DNA of 64,000 nt from VAZQ01 sp035293945. Its GTDB lineage: Bacteria; Pseudomonadota; Alphaproteobacteria; Rhizobiales; Xanthobacteraceae. Shown here in pieces: positions 25,948-34,745 of the stretch; positions within the stretch are counted from its first letter, which is position 1; each line of letters begins with the position of its first letter. The translations under genes and the position numbers were made by a program. The notes below the pieces were generated by a model. The model was not told the DNA's origin. It saw only the letters and a list, made by a program, of their open reading frames with translations, and did not search any database. The stretch lies in the NCBI GenBank assembly GCA_035293945.1, contig DATGLV010000012.1, forward strand, positions 46,270-110,269, read 5' to 3'.

Positions 25948-27000
25948 ATGGAGAAGCCGATCAAAGAGAATTCAACGAGCGAGCAATCGCGCCGTACCAT
26001 TCTCAAGGCCGCGGGCGCGGTAGGGGCGGGACTTCTCTCGGGCATCTCCAGCACCGCGCAGGCGGAGGGGGCGGCGGCCGCCACTCCGCTCACCGGCGAC
26101 ATCTGGAGCAACGAATATTGGACCATGAAAGGCGACGTCAAGCTCTACATCTTTCGTAAGCGCGTGGGCGCCCCGGTCGCGGGTGAGAAAGCGCGCCCGG
26201 TCCTGTTCATGGTGCACGGCTCGTCGAACTCCTCGCGCACATCTTATGACCTCGAGGTGCCCGGCCACGGCGAATACTCAATGATGAACGTGTTCGCCCG
26301 CAACGGCTTCGACGTATGGACCATGGACCACGAAGGCTATGGCTATTCGTCACGCAGCTCCGGCAATTCCGATATCAAGAGCGGCGTTGAGGACTTGAAG
26401 CTTGCGGCCGAAGTGGTCAAGCGCGAGACCGGCCAGAGCAAGGCGCATTACTTCGGCACATCCTCGGGCGCGATCCGCGCCGCCGCCTATGCGCAAGCCC
26501 AACCCGATCGCGCCGACCGTCTGGTGCTCTCAGCCTTCACCTACAAGGGCACCGGCTCGCCGACCCTGACCGACCGCGCCAAGCAGCTCGAATACTATCG
26601 CACCCACAACACGCGCCTACGCGATTCCGCCATGGTGCGCTCGATCTTCACGCGCGACTCGCTCGCTTCGAGCTACGATCCGGCGATGATCGATGCCATG
26701 GTGCAGGCGGAGCTCAAGTACGGCGACCAGGTGCCGACCGGGACCTATCTCGACATGACCGCCAACCTGCCGCTGGTAGATCCGCTCAAGATCACGTCGC
26801 CGGTGCTCCTCATCCGCGGCGACCATGACGGTATCGCCACCGTCGAGGATCTGGAGGATTTCTTCCGGCAGCTGCCCAATGGCGACCGCCAGTTCGTCAT
26901 CGTGCCGCAGACCGCGCACAATCCGACGGTCGGCAAGAACCGCTTCCTGTATTGGCACGCGGTCAACGCGTTCCTCACCATGCCGCCCGCGGTGGCGTGA
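25948..27000 (+). CDS. Tat-exported alpha/beta hydrolase
   Basis: The product is about 350 residues from the ATG at 25948, with AAAGGAGG 8 bases upstream. The leader 'SRRTILKAAGAVGAG' is Tat-like. The fold shows an oxyanion-type 'VHGSSNSSRTSYD', the nucleophile elbow GTSSG with Ser172, an acid 'GDHDGIATVEDL' and the His in 'VPQTAHNP'. All catalytic triad residues are present. The substrate is not evident (ester or lipid). Confidence 0.85.
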   Translation: MEKPIKENSTSEQSRRTILKAAGAVGAGLLSGISSTAQAEGAAAATPLTGDIWSNEYWTMKGDVKLYIFRKRVGAPVAGEKARPVLFMVHGSSNSSRTSYDLEVPGHGEYSMMNVFARNGFDVWTMDHEGYGYSSRSSGNSDIKSGVEDLKLAAEVVKRETGQSKAHYFGTSSGAIRAAAYAQAQPDRADRLVLSAFTYKGTGSPTLTDRAKQLEYYRTHNTRLRDSAMVRSIFTRDSLASSYDPAMIDAMVQAELKYGDQVPTGTYLDMTANLPLVDPLKITSPVLLIRGDHDGIATVEDLEDFFRQLPNGDRQFVIVPQTAHNPTVGKNRFLYWHAVNAFLTMPPAVA

Positions 27001-27252
27001 TCCGGCCGACGCATTGACTGCGCTCTCTCGCTTGCGAGAGAGGGCGGCTCCTCGCGTTCAGCAAAGGCGAACGGGGGGCCTTGCGCGGGCGCCACCCGTT
27101 ACTCGTCCGAGCTTGCTGCCCCCTGCCCGCAAAGCGAGCGGTGGCGTTGATTTGCGCCGCTCGTGCGGCTTGTTCCCCGCGACAAAGATGCACAGGGCAT
27201 TGGTGATATCCAGCCAATCCTCATATTGCGGTGAACCGGCGGGCTCCGAACG

Positions 27253-27549
27253 ATGAAGCGGCCGAATTTCGACCGAACGATTATTGCCTGGTCCGTGGCA
27301 TCGCTCGGATTGGCGCTGATCCTGTTCTGGCTCAGCCAGGGAACAGCGTACTCCCAGCTTGCGGCCGGGCTTCTGACCTCGGCTGTGGTGCTGGCGGTCG
27401 CGCTGTTGGTGTTCGAGACCTTATGGTGGGGCGTTCGCGCTCTATGGGACCGCTGGCAGGTGCAGGATCCGCCCATCGGCACAAGGGCCGGCTCCGGCAA
27501 GGATGTGCGGCACAAATCCGAGCCGCCCCCTCGCAGCCGCGGCCGGTAG
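27253..27549 (+). CDS. Small hypothetical membrane protein, two helices
   Basis: The 98-residue protein has two hydrophobic segments (about residues 9-28 and 34-55) followed by a basic tail rich in Arg and Pro. There is no recognisable family. The ribosome site is weak (GGCGGGC). A stem CTCTCTCGC/GCGAGAGAG (27023-27042) lies in the gap behind the upstream hydrolase. It is possibly real but minor. Confidence 0.5.
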   Translation: MKRPNFDRTIIAWSVASLGLALILFWLSQGTAYSQLAAGLLTSAVVLAVALLVFETLWWGVRALWDRWQVQDPPIGTRAGSGKDVRHKSEPPPRSRGR

Positions 27550-27729
27550 CGCGCCCGATGGAAGCGATCGCCTGCGGAGGCATTCATCGCTCAGCGCGAA
27601 GCGGTGCGTCGCTGCTGCGGGTTGGTGCACGAGGACACCGGGGCGGATTGCCGCACAGCGTTCAGGCAAATGAAGGCCATCACCAAATAGTCGGCATGGT
27701 CCACGAGCAAGGGCCAGCGGAGGCTTTGC

Positions 27730-28401
27730 ATGCAGATCACTCGCCGCAAATTGTTCGGCATCGCCGCGTTGGCCGCCGTGGGCGCGGTCGCCGGTGGCGC
27801 TCGATGGGAGCGGCACCTCGCGCTGGTTCGGCCGAGCGAGGCGCGGCCGTTCACAGCCGTTGAGCTATCCAAGGCCGGGCCGCTGGGCGATGAGTCAGAG
27901 GGCAGGGCCGACGCACCTGTCACGGTCATCGAATATGCGTCGATGACGTGTCCCCACTGTGCAAACTTCGACATCAATGTCTTTCCGCTGATCAAGTCGC
28001 ATTACATTGATAGCGGAAAGGTGCGTTACATTCTGCGGGAGTTTCCGCTGGATCAGCTTGCTGCGGCGGGCTTCATGCTTGCTCGCTGCGCCGGCAAGGA
28101 CAAGTTTTTCGACATGGTGCATGTGCTGTTTCAACGACAACGCGATTGGGTGGTCGAGAAGCCGCTGGGTCCGCTGCTGGAAATCGCCAAGCAGGCCGGC
28201 CTCACCAAGCAGGAGTTCGACGAATGCCTGGCAAACCAGTCGATCTTGAATGGAATTAATGCTGTGCGCGAGCGCGCCGCCGAGAAGCTCGGAGTCAATT
28301 CGACGCCGACATTCTTCATCAATGGACAAGTCCACCGCGGCGAGATGACCTTCGCGGAGTTCGAAGGCCTAATCCGGCCGCTCCTGGCCGGCGGAGCCTG
28401 A
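27730..28401 (+). CDS. DsbA-family thioredoxin-fold protein, exported
   Basis: The 223-residue protein has a Tat/Sec-like leader (residues 1-25). The active site is 'CPHC' at residues 74-77 and the cis-Pro loop is 'NSTPTFFINGQ' near residue 195. This is the layout of DsbA-like periplasmic dithiol oxidases of the thioredoxin_4 type found in alphaproteobacteria. The start is supported by GCGGAGGC about 6 bases upstream. It probably forms disulfides in exported proteins. Confidence 0.9.
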   Translation: MQITRRKLFGIAALAAVGAVAGGARWERHLALVRPSEARPFTAVELSKAGPLGDESEGRADAPVTVIEYASMTCPHCANFDINVFPLIKSHYIDSGKVRYILREFPLDQLAAAGFMLARCAGKDKFFDMVHVLFQRQRDWVVEKPLGPLLEIAKQAGLTKQEFDECLANQSILNGINAVRERAAEKLGVNSTPTFFINGQVHRGEMTFAEFEGLIRPLLAGGA

Positions 28402-28477
28402 CGGCCTCACCGATGCTCACAGCGGCCCTGGTTAGGGATGCAGGGCACCGGCAGAGCAGAGAGGGTGAAAGCCAGCG

Positions 28478-29311
28478 TCAAAACAGCGCCAGCGTCCTGA
28501 TCTCGATGCTCTCGCGCGGGCGCGCATCGGGCGGCGCCGTCGGATCATCGAAGGCGGTGTGCGCGGTGAAACGGGCGACCCCCTCCTTCACCGAATCGTA
28601 GACCTTGAATACCAGCGCCTCTTCGCGCCGCATGTGCGGGAACCAGTACCAGCGATGAGCCGGGTTGTATGTGATCGCGTAGGTCTGGCCGACGCGGTTC
28701 GGGTAGCGGCGTTCCGAGATGACGAGATCCGAGGAGCTAAGACTCTGTGCGTCGCAGATCGCGAGCGGGAAGGTTTCGACCGGATACCGGATCGGCCGCC
28801 ACACCTGGACTATGGCGAAGCGGCGGGATAGCAGCGCGTCCGCCTCGCCGGGGAGCACGTCGCGCAGCCGCTGCGGCCCGGACCATTCCGTGTAGTCGTT
28901 GTGCACCCGGCGCACCACCTCGCGGATCTTTCGCTGCTCGCGTGCCGCATCGTCGGCGGTGCGCAGCGTGTGATCGAACACCACCACGCGCGATGCTCCG
29001 GTCTCGGCCTTCACCAACGCCTCCATTTCCGCGTAGTACCTTCCTCGGACCTCGGTCTCGTCGAAGAAGTCGACGACCTTCGTGTCATGGCGTACGAAGC
29101 GGAAGCCGTTGCGCTCGAGCGTGAAATCCTGCGCAGAAAGCCGGCCATTATGCAGCGTGACGACGCGCGGATCGCGCCCGCCGCCAGTTCGCACATCGAG
29201 TGAGCCGGGGCCTCCCGTATAGGTGAACGGCTTCTCGCCGGTATCGAGATAATATTCGAGCGTCGCTTCGATCGGGCGCGCGATGGTTTCGGCTTCGGCA
29301 ATGGCGGCCAT
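28478..29311 (-). CDS. CmcJ/NvfI-family oxidoreductase-like protein
   Basis: The product is about 277 residues from the ATG at 29311 (AAAGGAGG upstream). It has 'DFFDETEVRGRYYAEMEALVK', 'VVVFDHTLR', 'VHNDYTEWSGPQRLRDVL', 'VQVWRPI' and 'FPHMRREEALVFKVYDS'. This pattern is the CmcJ/NvfI/asaB group, 2-oxoglutarate/Fe-type enzymes first seen in cephamycin and fungal pathways. The H of FDH and of VHND, with Asp, could bind iron. The role in bacterial primary metabolism is unknown. It is transcribed against its neighbours. Confidence 0.75.
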   Translation of the reverse strand: MAAIAEAETIARPIEATLEYYLDTGEKPFTYTGGPGSLDVRTGGGRDPRVVTLHNGRLSAQDFTLERNGFRFVRHDTKVVDFFDETEVRGRYYAEMEALVKAETGASRVVVFDHTLRTADDAAREQRKIREVVRRVHNDYTEWSGPQRLRDVLPGEADALLSRRFAIVQVWRPIRYPVETFPLAICDAQSLSSSDLVISERRYPNRVGQTYAITYNPAHRWYWFPHMRREEALVFKVYDSVKEGVARFTAHTAFDDPTAPPDARPRESIEIRTLALF

Positions 29312-29469
29312 GCTGTCCTCCTTTGGAGGTTTCACCGGCGAAAAATATGTGCGCCCGGCCGTCGGCACAATGATTGCCGGGTGCGCCGGGGGCTGCAGGC
29401 ATCCGGCTTTTCCTCTCCCGGCATGGTATATCTCCCCGGAACGAACCGGATCCCCGGGAAGGCTTGGAG

Positions 29470-30459
29470 ATGCGCAAGGATATCATCGCGGCTTTGATTG
29501 TCGCTGCTCTTGCGTGCCTGGGCGCACTCGCGGGCGCCCGCGCACAGGAGCAATGGCCGAGCCGGCCGCTCACCATGGTGGTCCCGTTCGCGGCCGGCGG
29601 GCCGGTCGACCTGCTCGGCCGCATCCTCGGCCAATATCTTTCCGCCGAGCTCAAGGTGCCGGTCGTGATCGAGAATGTGCCCGGAGCAGGCGGCATGCCG
29701 GGCTCACAGCGGGTCGCGCGCGCCAATCCGGATGGCTACACGTTCCTGCTCGGCTCCATCGGCACGCACGCGCTGAACCAGACGCTCTATCGTCATCCCC
29801 TCTACAATGCGGAAACAGACTTCACACCCGTTGCCCTCATCGCGCAGGTGCCGCTGGTGTTGATCGTACGCAAGGATTTCCCGGCGAGCGACCTCGCCGA
29901 GTTCATCGCCTATGCGAAGGCGCACCAATCACAGCTGCAGTTCGGCTCCGCCGGGGCGGGCACCTCCACCCATATCGGTTGCGTGCTGCTCAACCAGGTG
30001 GTTGGCGTCGATGTCGTGCATGTGCCGTACCGGGGCGGGGAGGGCGCGCTTGCCGACGTGATGGCGGGCCGCGTCGACTACATGTGCAGCATTCTCTCGA
30101 TCGCCGCACAGCCCATCCGCGACAAGCTGGTGAAATCGATCGCGCTGCTCGCACGCGAACGCTCGCCCACAATACCGAACCTTGCCACGGCCGACGAGCA
30201 GGGCCTCAAGGGGTTCGACGCCTATTCGTGGAACGCGGTGTTTTTGCCAAAGGGGGCCGCGTCCGAAATTGTCACCCGCCTCAATGCCGCGCTCTCGAAG
30301 GTGCTGGATGATCCGGCGGTCTCGGCCAAGCTCGCCGACCTCGGCCTTTACGTGGTGGCGCCGACAGAGCGCACACCGGCTCACCTCGCGGAGTTCATGC
30401 GCAGCGAGATCGCGAAATGGGCGGCGCCGATCCGCGCCAGCGGCGCGGTGGGGGAATAG
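29470..30459 (+). CDS. Bug/TctC-family tricarboxylate-type binding protein
   Basis: The product is about 329 residues from the ATG at 29470. A signal peptide ends near ARAQE. Classic Bug motifs are 'WPSRPLTMVVPFAAGGPVD', 'VVIENVPGAGGMPGSQRVA', 'PDGYTFLLGS' and 'VVHVPYRGGEGAL'. It is followed after 37 bases by the PEP-mutase-family gene and then the NHL-propeller gene, so a small uptake-and-catabolism operon is likely. No TctAB is nearby. Confidence 0.88.
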   Translation: MRKDIIAALIVAALACLGALAGARAQEQWPSRPLTMVVPFAAGGPVDLLGRILGQYLSAELKVPVVIENVPGAGGMPGSQRVARANPDGYTFLLGSIGTHALNQTLYRHPLYNAETDFTPVALIAQVPLVLIVRKDFPASDLAEFIAYAKAHQSQLQFGSAGAGTSTHIGCVLLNQVVGVDVVHVPYRGGEGALADVMAGRVDYMCSILSIAAQPIRDKLVKSIALLARERSPTIPNLATADEQGLKGFDAYSWNAVFLPKGAASEIVTRLNAALSKVLDDPAVSAKLADLGLYVVAPTERTPAHLAEFMRSEIAKWAAPIRASGAVGE

Positions 30460-30496
30460 TGATCTTGGGCACCTGTCAACAAGCTGGGGGCGTTTC

Positions 30497-31360
30497 TTGC
30501 AAAAGCTGAGTGAGCTCATCCGCGGAAATGAGCTGATCGTGGCGCCGGTCGCGCTCAATCCGATCATGGCGCGGCTTGCCGAGGAGGCGGGCTTCAAGGC
30601 GGTCTATCTGAGCGGCGGCTCGCTCGGCTGGCTTAAATGCGTGACCGAGGCCAATCTCAGCTTGTCGGAGCTGGCCGAGGTCGCGGTCGACATGCGGGCC
30701 GCTTGCAAGCTGCCGATCGTGCTCGACGCCGGCGGCGGCTGGGGCGATCCCGTGCATGTTCATCGCACCATTGCGCTCACCGAAGCCGCCGGCTTTGCCG
30801 CCATTGAGATCGAGGATCAGCTGTTGCCGCGCCGGGTCGAGCATCATGTCGGCATCGATCATTTGGTGCCGCTCGACTTCATGCTGAAGAAGATAGAGGC
30901 GGCGCGCGCGGCCCGCACCGATCCTGATCTGGTCATCATCGCCCGCACCAATGCGCGACGCGCCGGCGGCCTCGACGAGGCGCTGCGGCGCGCCGAGGCG
31001 TTTCACGAGGCCGGCGCCGACATGCTGTTCTGCTACAGCCGCGACCCGGAGGAGCTGCGCATCATGGGGGAGCGGCTGCCGGCGCCATTGATGATGTTCG
31101 CGCCGCCGGACGGCTTTTCGACCTTCGCGCTCTCGGAGCGCGATCTGGCGCGCCTCGGCTATCGCTTGGCCGCGTCATCGGGCACCGCGTTTGCCGCCAT
31201 GGTCAAGGCAGTGCGCCAATCCTATGAATGCCTGGCGCAAGGGCGTATCGATCCGTTCCTGGGGGCCGGCGGCGCCGAGAAGGAAATGAAGGCCGCGCAA
31301 GAGACTTGCGGGCTCGGTCGACTGCTCGAGATCGAGCGGCGTACGATGAAGAATGGATAG
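30497..31360 (+). CDS. Isocitrate lyase/PEP mutase-family protein, degenerate active site
   Basis: The product is about 287 residues from the TTG at 30497 (GGGGG six bases upstream). The TIM-barrel family is clear from 'AGFKAVYLSGGSLG', 'IEIEDQLLP' and 'IIARTNARRAGGLDEALRRAEAFHEAGAD'. Yet the metal motif is 'DAGGGWG' instead of DADTGYG, and the catalytic-loop motif K-R-C-G-H is replaced by 'RRVEHH', with no Cys. The intact paralogue is at 50370-51245. This copy may have lost lyase activity or have a different reaction such as hydrolysis. It is coupled to a Bug binding protein upstream. Confidence 0.78.
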   Translation: MQKLSELIRGNELIVAPVALNPIMARLAEEAGFKAVYLSGGSLGWLKCVTEANLSLSELAEVAVDMRAACKLPIVLDAGGGWGDPVHVHRTIALTEAAGFAAIEIEDQLLPRRVEHHVGIDHLVPLDFMLKKIEAARAARTDPDLVIIARTNARRAGGLDEALRRAEAFHEAGADMLFCYSRDPEELRIMGERLPAPLMMFAPPDGFSTFALSERDLARLGYRLAASSGTAFAAMVKAVRQSYECLAQGRIDPFLGAGGAEKEMKAAQETCGLGRLLEIERRTMKNG

Positions 31361-31447
31361 CAAGCAAATTCACTTGAACAAGAGCGAAACAGCAGTCTCG
31401 GGAGGAAGAGATGAAAATCGCTACGCGTTGGATCGGCAAGGCCGCGT

Positions 31448-32557
31448 TTGTGCTCACAGCCTTTTATCTCGAGCTCGGCGCTCGCCCAGACCGAGATCGT
31501 CAATCAGGCAGAGGTCGCCAAGATCGGCGGTATCCCGCAATTCATGGTCGATGCGTTCTGGCCGAAGCCGCTGCCCAACAACTGGCTGCTCGGGCAGGTG
31601 TCCGGCATCCGGGTCGACCGATTCGACCATATTTGGGTGGTGCAGCGGCCCGGCTCGCTCGACAAGCGCGAGCGCGCGGCCGAGCAGAATCCGCCGCAGG
31701 CCAAGTGCTGCGCTGCGGCGCCGCCCGTGCTGGTGTTCGACACCTCGGGGAATCTCATCCGCCACTGGGGCGGGCCGGGGCCCGGTTACGATTGGCCGAA
31801 GAGCGAGCACAGCGTCTACATCGACGACAACGATTTCATCTGGCTCGCCGGCAACGACAAGAACGACGGCCAGATCCTCAAGTTCACCATGGACGGCAGG
31901 TTCGTGCTGCAGATCGGCAAGCCGATCACCGGTCCTGACAGCAATGCGACCGATCATCTCGGCTCGCCGGCCGACATTGCGGTCGATACGGTCGCCAAGG
32001 AGGTCTATGTGGCGGACGGCTATAGCAATCGCCGTGTTGTGGTATTCGATTCGGAGACCGGCGCCTACAAGCGGCACTGGGGCGCCTACGGCAATCGGCC
32101 GAGCGATGACAAGACGCCGCCCTATGATCCGGCGAAGCCCGTCTCGCAGCAGTTCGGCAATCCGGTGCACTGCGTACGTATATCCAAGGACGGCCTGGTC
32201 TATGTTTGCGATCGCACCAACGATCGCTATCAGATCTTCCGCAAGGACGGGACCTTCGTTTCGGAGCATTTCTTCGAGCGCAATACGCGGCTCAACGGCT
32301 CGGTTTACGAAATCGCCTTCTCGCCCGACAAGGAGCAGAAGTTCATCTACATGGTGGACGGATCGAACGGCGAGGTGCGGATCGTGGAGCGCGCCACCAA
32401 CGAGGTGCTCGGCCGCTTCGGACGTGTTGGCCGCCAGGCCGGTGAGTTCACCGCCGTCCACAACATCACGGTCGATCAAGAGGGCAACATCTACACTGCT
32501 GAAGTGGCGAGCGGAGAGCGAATACAGAAGTTCCGTCGCATCGACGCGCTGAACTAG
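31448..32557 (+). CDS. NHL-type beta-propeller protein, with disrupted signal peptide
   Basis: The propeller repeats are seen in 'GQVSGIRVDRFDHIWVV', 'VYIDDNDFIWLAGN', 'DIAVDTVAKEVYVADGYSN' and 'VHNITVDQEGNIYTAE'. The frame open from TTG 31448 has no ribosome site. In another frame, ATG 31411 follows GGGAGGAAGAG and reads 'MKIATRWIGKAAFVLTAF', a proper signal peptide that continues into this frame as 'SSALAQTEIV'. A single-base indel near 31460 would join them. So the gene is either slightly broken or misassembled at the leader. Related propellers occur near aromatic degradation genes; the function is unknown. Confidence 0.78.
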   Translation: MCSQPFISSSALAQTEIVNQAEVAKIGGIPQFMVDAFWPKPLPNNWLLGQVSGIRVDRFDHIWVVQRPGSLDKRERAAEQNPPQAKCCAAAPPVLVFDTSGNLIRHWGGPGPGYDWPKSEHSVYIDDNDFIWLAGNDKNDGQILKFTMDGRFVLQIGKPITGPDSNATDHLGSPADIAVDTVAKEVYVADGYSNRRVVVFDSETGAYKRHWGAYGNRPSDDKTPPYDPAKPVSQQFGNPVHCVRISKDGLVYVCDRTNDRYQIFRKDGTFVSEHFFERNTRLNGSVYEIAFSPDKEQKFIYMVDGSNGEVRIVERATNEVLGRFGRVGRQAGEFTAVHNITVDQEGNIYTAEVASGERIQKFRRIDALN

Positions 32558-32607
32558 GAATGCGCGTTGCGATGACATTTGGGTACATTTGCCGCAAACA
32601 GGGCGGG

Positions 32608-32716
32608 CTCCCTGCCGATGGGGAGAGGGTTGCAGGGGTGAGGGGTAGCGGCGTCTCGTATGCCCGGCCCCCTCACCCGGATTGCTTCGCAATCCGGCCT
32701 GTCCCCTCCGGGGAGA
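32608..32716. repeat. Intergenic repeat with perfect hairpin
   Basis: CCGGATTGC-TTC-GCAATCCGG (32677-32697) is a perfect 9-bp hairpin. It is flanked by GGGGAGAGGG...CCCCTCACCC and TCCCCTCCGGGGAGAGG, which are partly complementary. The element lies between the NHL-propeller gene and the next gene. It resembles common intergenic palindromes in alphaproteobacteria. No T-run follows. Confidence 0.75.
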
Positions 32717-32761
32717 GGTGACCTTGCCGCACGGCTCTGCTTAAACTTCGGCAAAATGCCT

Positions 32762-32808
32762 TTTGGCTGTGAGCAGGAGCATGATTTGGCTGTGAGCAGG
32801 AGAATGAT
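32762..32808 (+). promoter_or_regulatory. Duplicated ribosome-binding segment
   Basis: TTTGGCTGTGAGCAGGAG is repeated with a period of 23 bases (32762-32785 and 32785-32808, one mismatch). Each copy carries AGCAGGAG followed by ATG. Only the second copy is in a position (AGGAG 7 bases before ATG 32810) to serve the downstream gene; the ATG of copy 1 is out of frame. Confidence 0.7.
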
Positions 32809-32809
32809 A

Positions 32810-33463
32810 ATGCGTGCCAAGCTGATCGCCGCGGCTCTCATCGGAGCACTCGCCGGCGCGGGCTCGTTCTGGGCGCTTGCGGCTCCCGACCTGCATCTGC
32901 GCGGCGGACGCTTCCATCCACTTACCTATGCGGAACTCGATCCCGACCAGAAGGCGATGGCCGATGCGGCGCTGGCGAGCGGGCGCACCTCGTTCGACGG
33001 CCCGCTCAATATCAATCTGCGCAGCCCGGAAATGGCGAAGCTTGAAGCGCCGCTCACCGCCTATCTGCGCTTCAAATCAACCGCCATCCCGCCAAATCTC
33101 AAGCAGATCGGCATCATGCTGACGGCCCGCTTCTGGGGCGGCCAATATGTCTGGTACTCGCACCGCCAGCAGGCCCTTGATGCCGGGCTCTCCGCTGCCT
33201 TCATCGACGCGATGGCGGCGGGCGTGCGGCCCGCCAACATGACGAGCGACGAAACGATCGTGTTCGATTTCTGCAATCAGCTCCTGCAGACACGGCAGGT
33301 CGACGATGCGGTGTTCAAGGCGATGGCGGATCGGTTCGGCGAGCGCGGCATCGTCGAGTTGGTCGGGCTGATGGGCCAGTATCACACGTTGAGCATGCTG
33401 TTCTCCGTCGACCGCTATCCCTTGCCAGACGGCGCCCGGCAGGAGATCGATCGGCCGAAATAG
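32810..33463 (+). CDS. Carboxymuconolactone decarboxylase-family protein, exported (paralogue 2)
   Basis: The product is about 217 residues from the ATG at 32810. The leader is hydrophobic ('LIAAALIGALAGAGSFWALA'), followed by 'LRGGRFHPLTYAELDPDQ' and the conserved 'TARFWGGQYVWYSHRQQALDAGL'. The similarity to the protein at 1567-2214 runs over the whole length, so they are paralogues. No CxxC is present. It follows the NHL-propeller gene and the Bug/PEP-mutase-family pair, which may be its functional context. Confidence 0.8.
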   Translation: MRAKLIAAALIGALAGAGSFWALAAPDLHLRGGRFHPLTYAELDPDQKAMADAALASGRTSFDGPLNINLRSPEMAKLEAPLTAYLRFKSTAIPPNLKQIGIMLTARFWGGQYVWYSHRQQALDAGLSAAFIDAMAAGVRPANMTSDETIVFDFCNQLLQTRQVDDAVFKAMADRFGERGIVELVGLMGQYHTLSMLFSVDRYPLPDGARQEIDRPK

Positions 33464-33572
33464 CCGTCGGGAGTTCGCCGCCTTCTACAAAACCGAGCTC
33501 ACGCGCTTTGCGGAGCGGCGCACATCCCGCCGCAGGACTGAGCTTTGCAATTGAGCACAGCTGCCAGATCGT

Positions 33573-34616
33573 CTAGCCGCGCACCATGTTCCGCCCGGCT
33601 TGCTTGGCCGCATACAAGAGGCGATCCACGCGATGGATCAGGGAGTCGGCGGCTTCGTCCTCCTGGTATTGCGCGGCACCGATCGAAACCGAGACCCGCC
33701 CAAGCGTCTCTCCACTCGAGCGCTTGCGCAGAACCTTGCGGCTGATGGCGGTACGGATGTTCTCGGCGACCGCCTTGGCGCCGGCGAGATCGGTGTCGGG
33801 CAAGAGCACGGTGAATTCCTCGCCGCCATAGCGCGCGGCAAGGTCCCCGCCGCGAACCGCTTCCCGCATGCTCTGCGCGATGAGGCGCAGCACGTCGTCA
33901 CCGATCTGATGGCCGTGCCGATCGTTGAACTGCTTGAAATGATCGATGTCGACCAAGAGAATCGAGAACGGTCGCGCGCCCTTGGCGCCCACGCGCTCGG
34001 CAATTGCCCGTGCCAGCACCTGCTCGAAATGTTTTCGGTTGGACAGGGAGGTCAGCGGATCCTTCAGGCTTTCATCCCGGACGCGTTCCATATCCTCTTT
34101 CAGATCGTCGATGACCTGCTTGGACGCGCGGAGCGCCGTCTCCAACGCTCGATTGCGCTGCTCCATCGCATTGGTCGATTGCACCAGCGTCTGGACGATC
34201 TTGCGGATGGCGTCGCGGTCTACCGGACGAGCGAGCGCGGAGCCGGCGTCAGTGAGGCCCGCCCGGTAGGCGGCCGCATCACCGACCGCCGCCTCGACCA
34301 GATCGACGATATGGTCGATCTCGGTGGCGATGTCGCTGCCGACCTTCTCGAGGTGCGGCAGCAGTGCGAGCGGAGGCAGATGCTCATCACCGATCCGATC
34401 GATATCGGCGAGCGATGGCTTGGGGTTGCCGGCAAGGAGCTCGTCTATCCGCTGCGTGATGTGCGGATTTTGCGCGGCCGCATACGCATACCAGAGCGCA
34501 AAGCTCGGCGGATCGGCGGGAAGATCCAGGGACGCGATGTGCCCAAGCGCGATCCTGGCGATGGCCATCGTATATCTTGCATCGCGATTGGACATGAACG
34601 CATCGGCAGTATCCAT
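33573..34616 (-). CDS. GGDEF diguanylate cyclase
   Basis: The 347-residue protein has an alpha-helical N-terminal domain of about 170 residues with a coiled-coil linker (to about 185), followed by a GGDEF domain. The catalytic motif is 'GGEEF' at 264-268 and an inhibitory RxxD (R255-G-G-D258) lies five residues before it, so product inhibition by c-di-GMP is expected. It should make c-di-GMP. The N-terminal domain is not recognised. It is divergent from the DUF2336 and EAL genes downstream. Confidence 0.92.
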   Translation of the reverse strand: MDTADAFMSNRDARYTMAIARIALGHIASLDLPADPPSFALWYAYAAAQNPHITQRIDELLAGNPKPSLADIDRIGDEHLPPLALLPHLEKVGSDIATEIDHIVDLVEAAVGDAAAYRAGLTDAGSALARPVDRDAIRKIVQTLVQSTNAMEQRNRALETALRASKQVIDDLKEDMERVRDESLKDPLTSLSNRKHFEQVLARAIAERVGAKGARPFSILLVDIDHFKQFNDRHGHQIGDDVLRLIAQSMREAVRGGDLAARYGGEEFTVLLPDTDLAGAKAVAENIRTAISRKVLRKRSSGETLGRVSVSIGAAQYQEDEAADSLIHRVDRLLYAAKQAGRNMVRG

Positions 34617-34745
34617 GGCTCGGCATAGATGCGCCGCGCACGGAGCCGCCCCCTCTTCGGTTACCGGCGAGACCGAATCGTTATCGCGCGTTAATGTTAA
34701 CGATCAGTTGGGATGGCATCGCGCCGCGCGCCGACGAATGGAAAT

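Noticed and set aside
25815..26159. Small ORF beginning 'MNGELRK'
   Set aside because: It starts in a palindromic repeat and runs out of frame through the hydrolase leader; the resemblance to other repeat starts explains it.
31454..32692. 412-codon frame opposite the NHL-propeller gene
   Set aside because: It is a shadow of the propeller gene with no domain signature.
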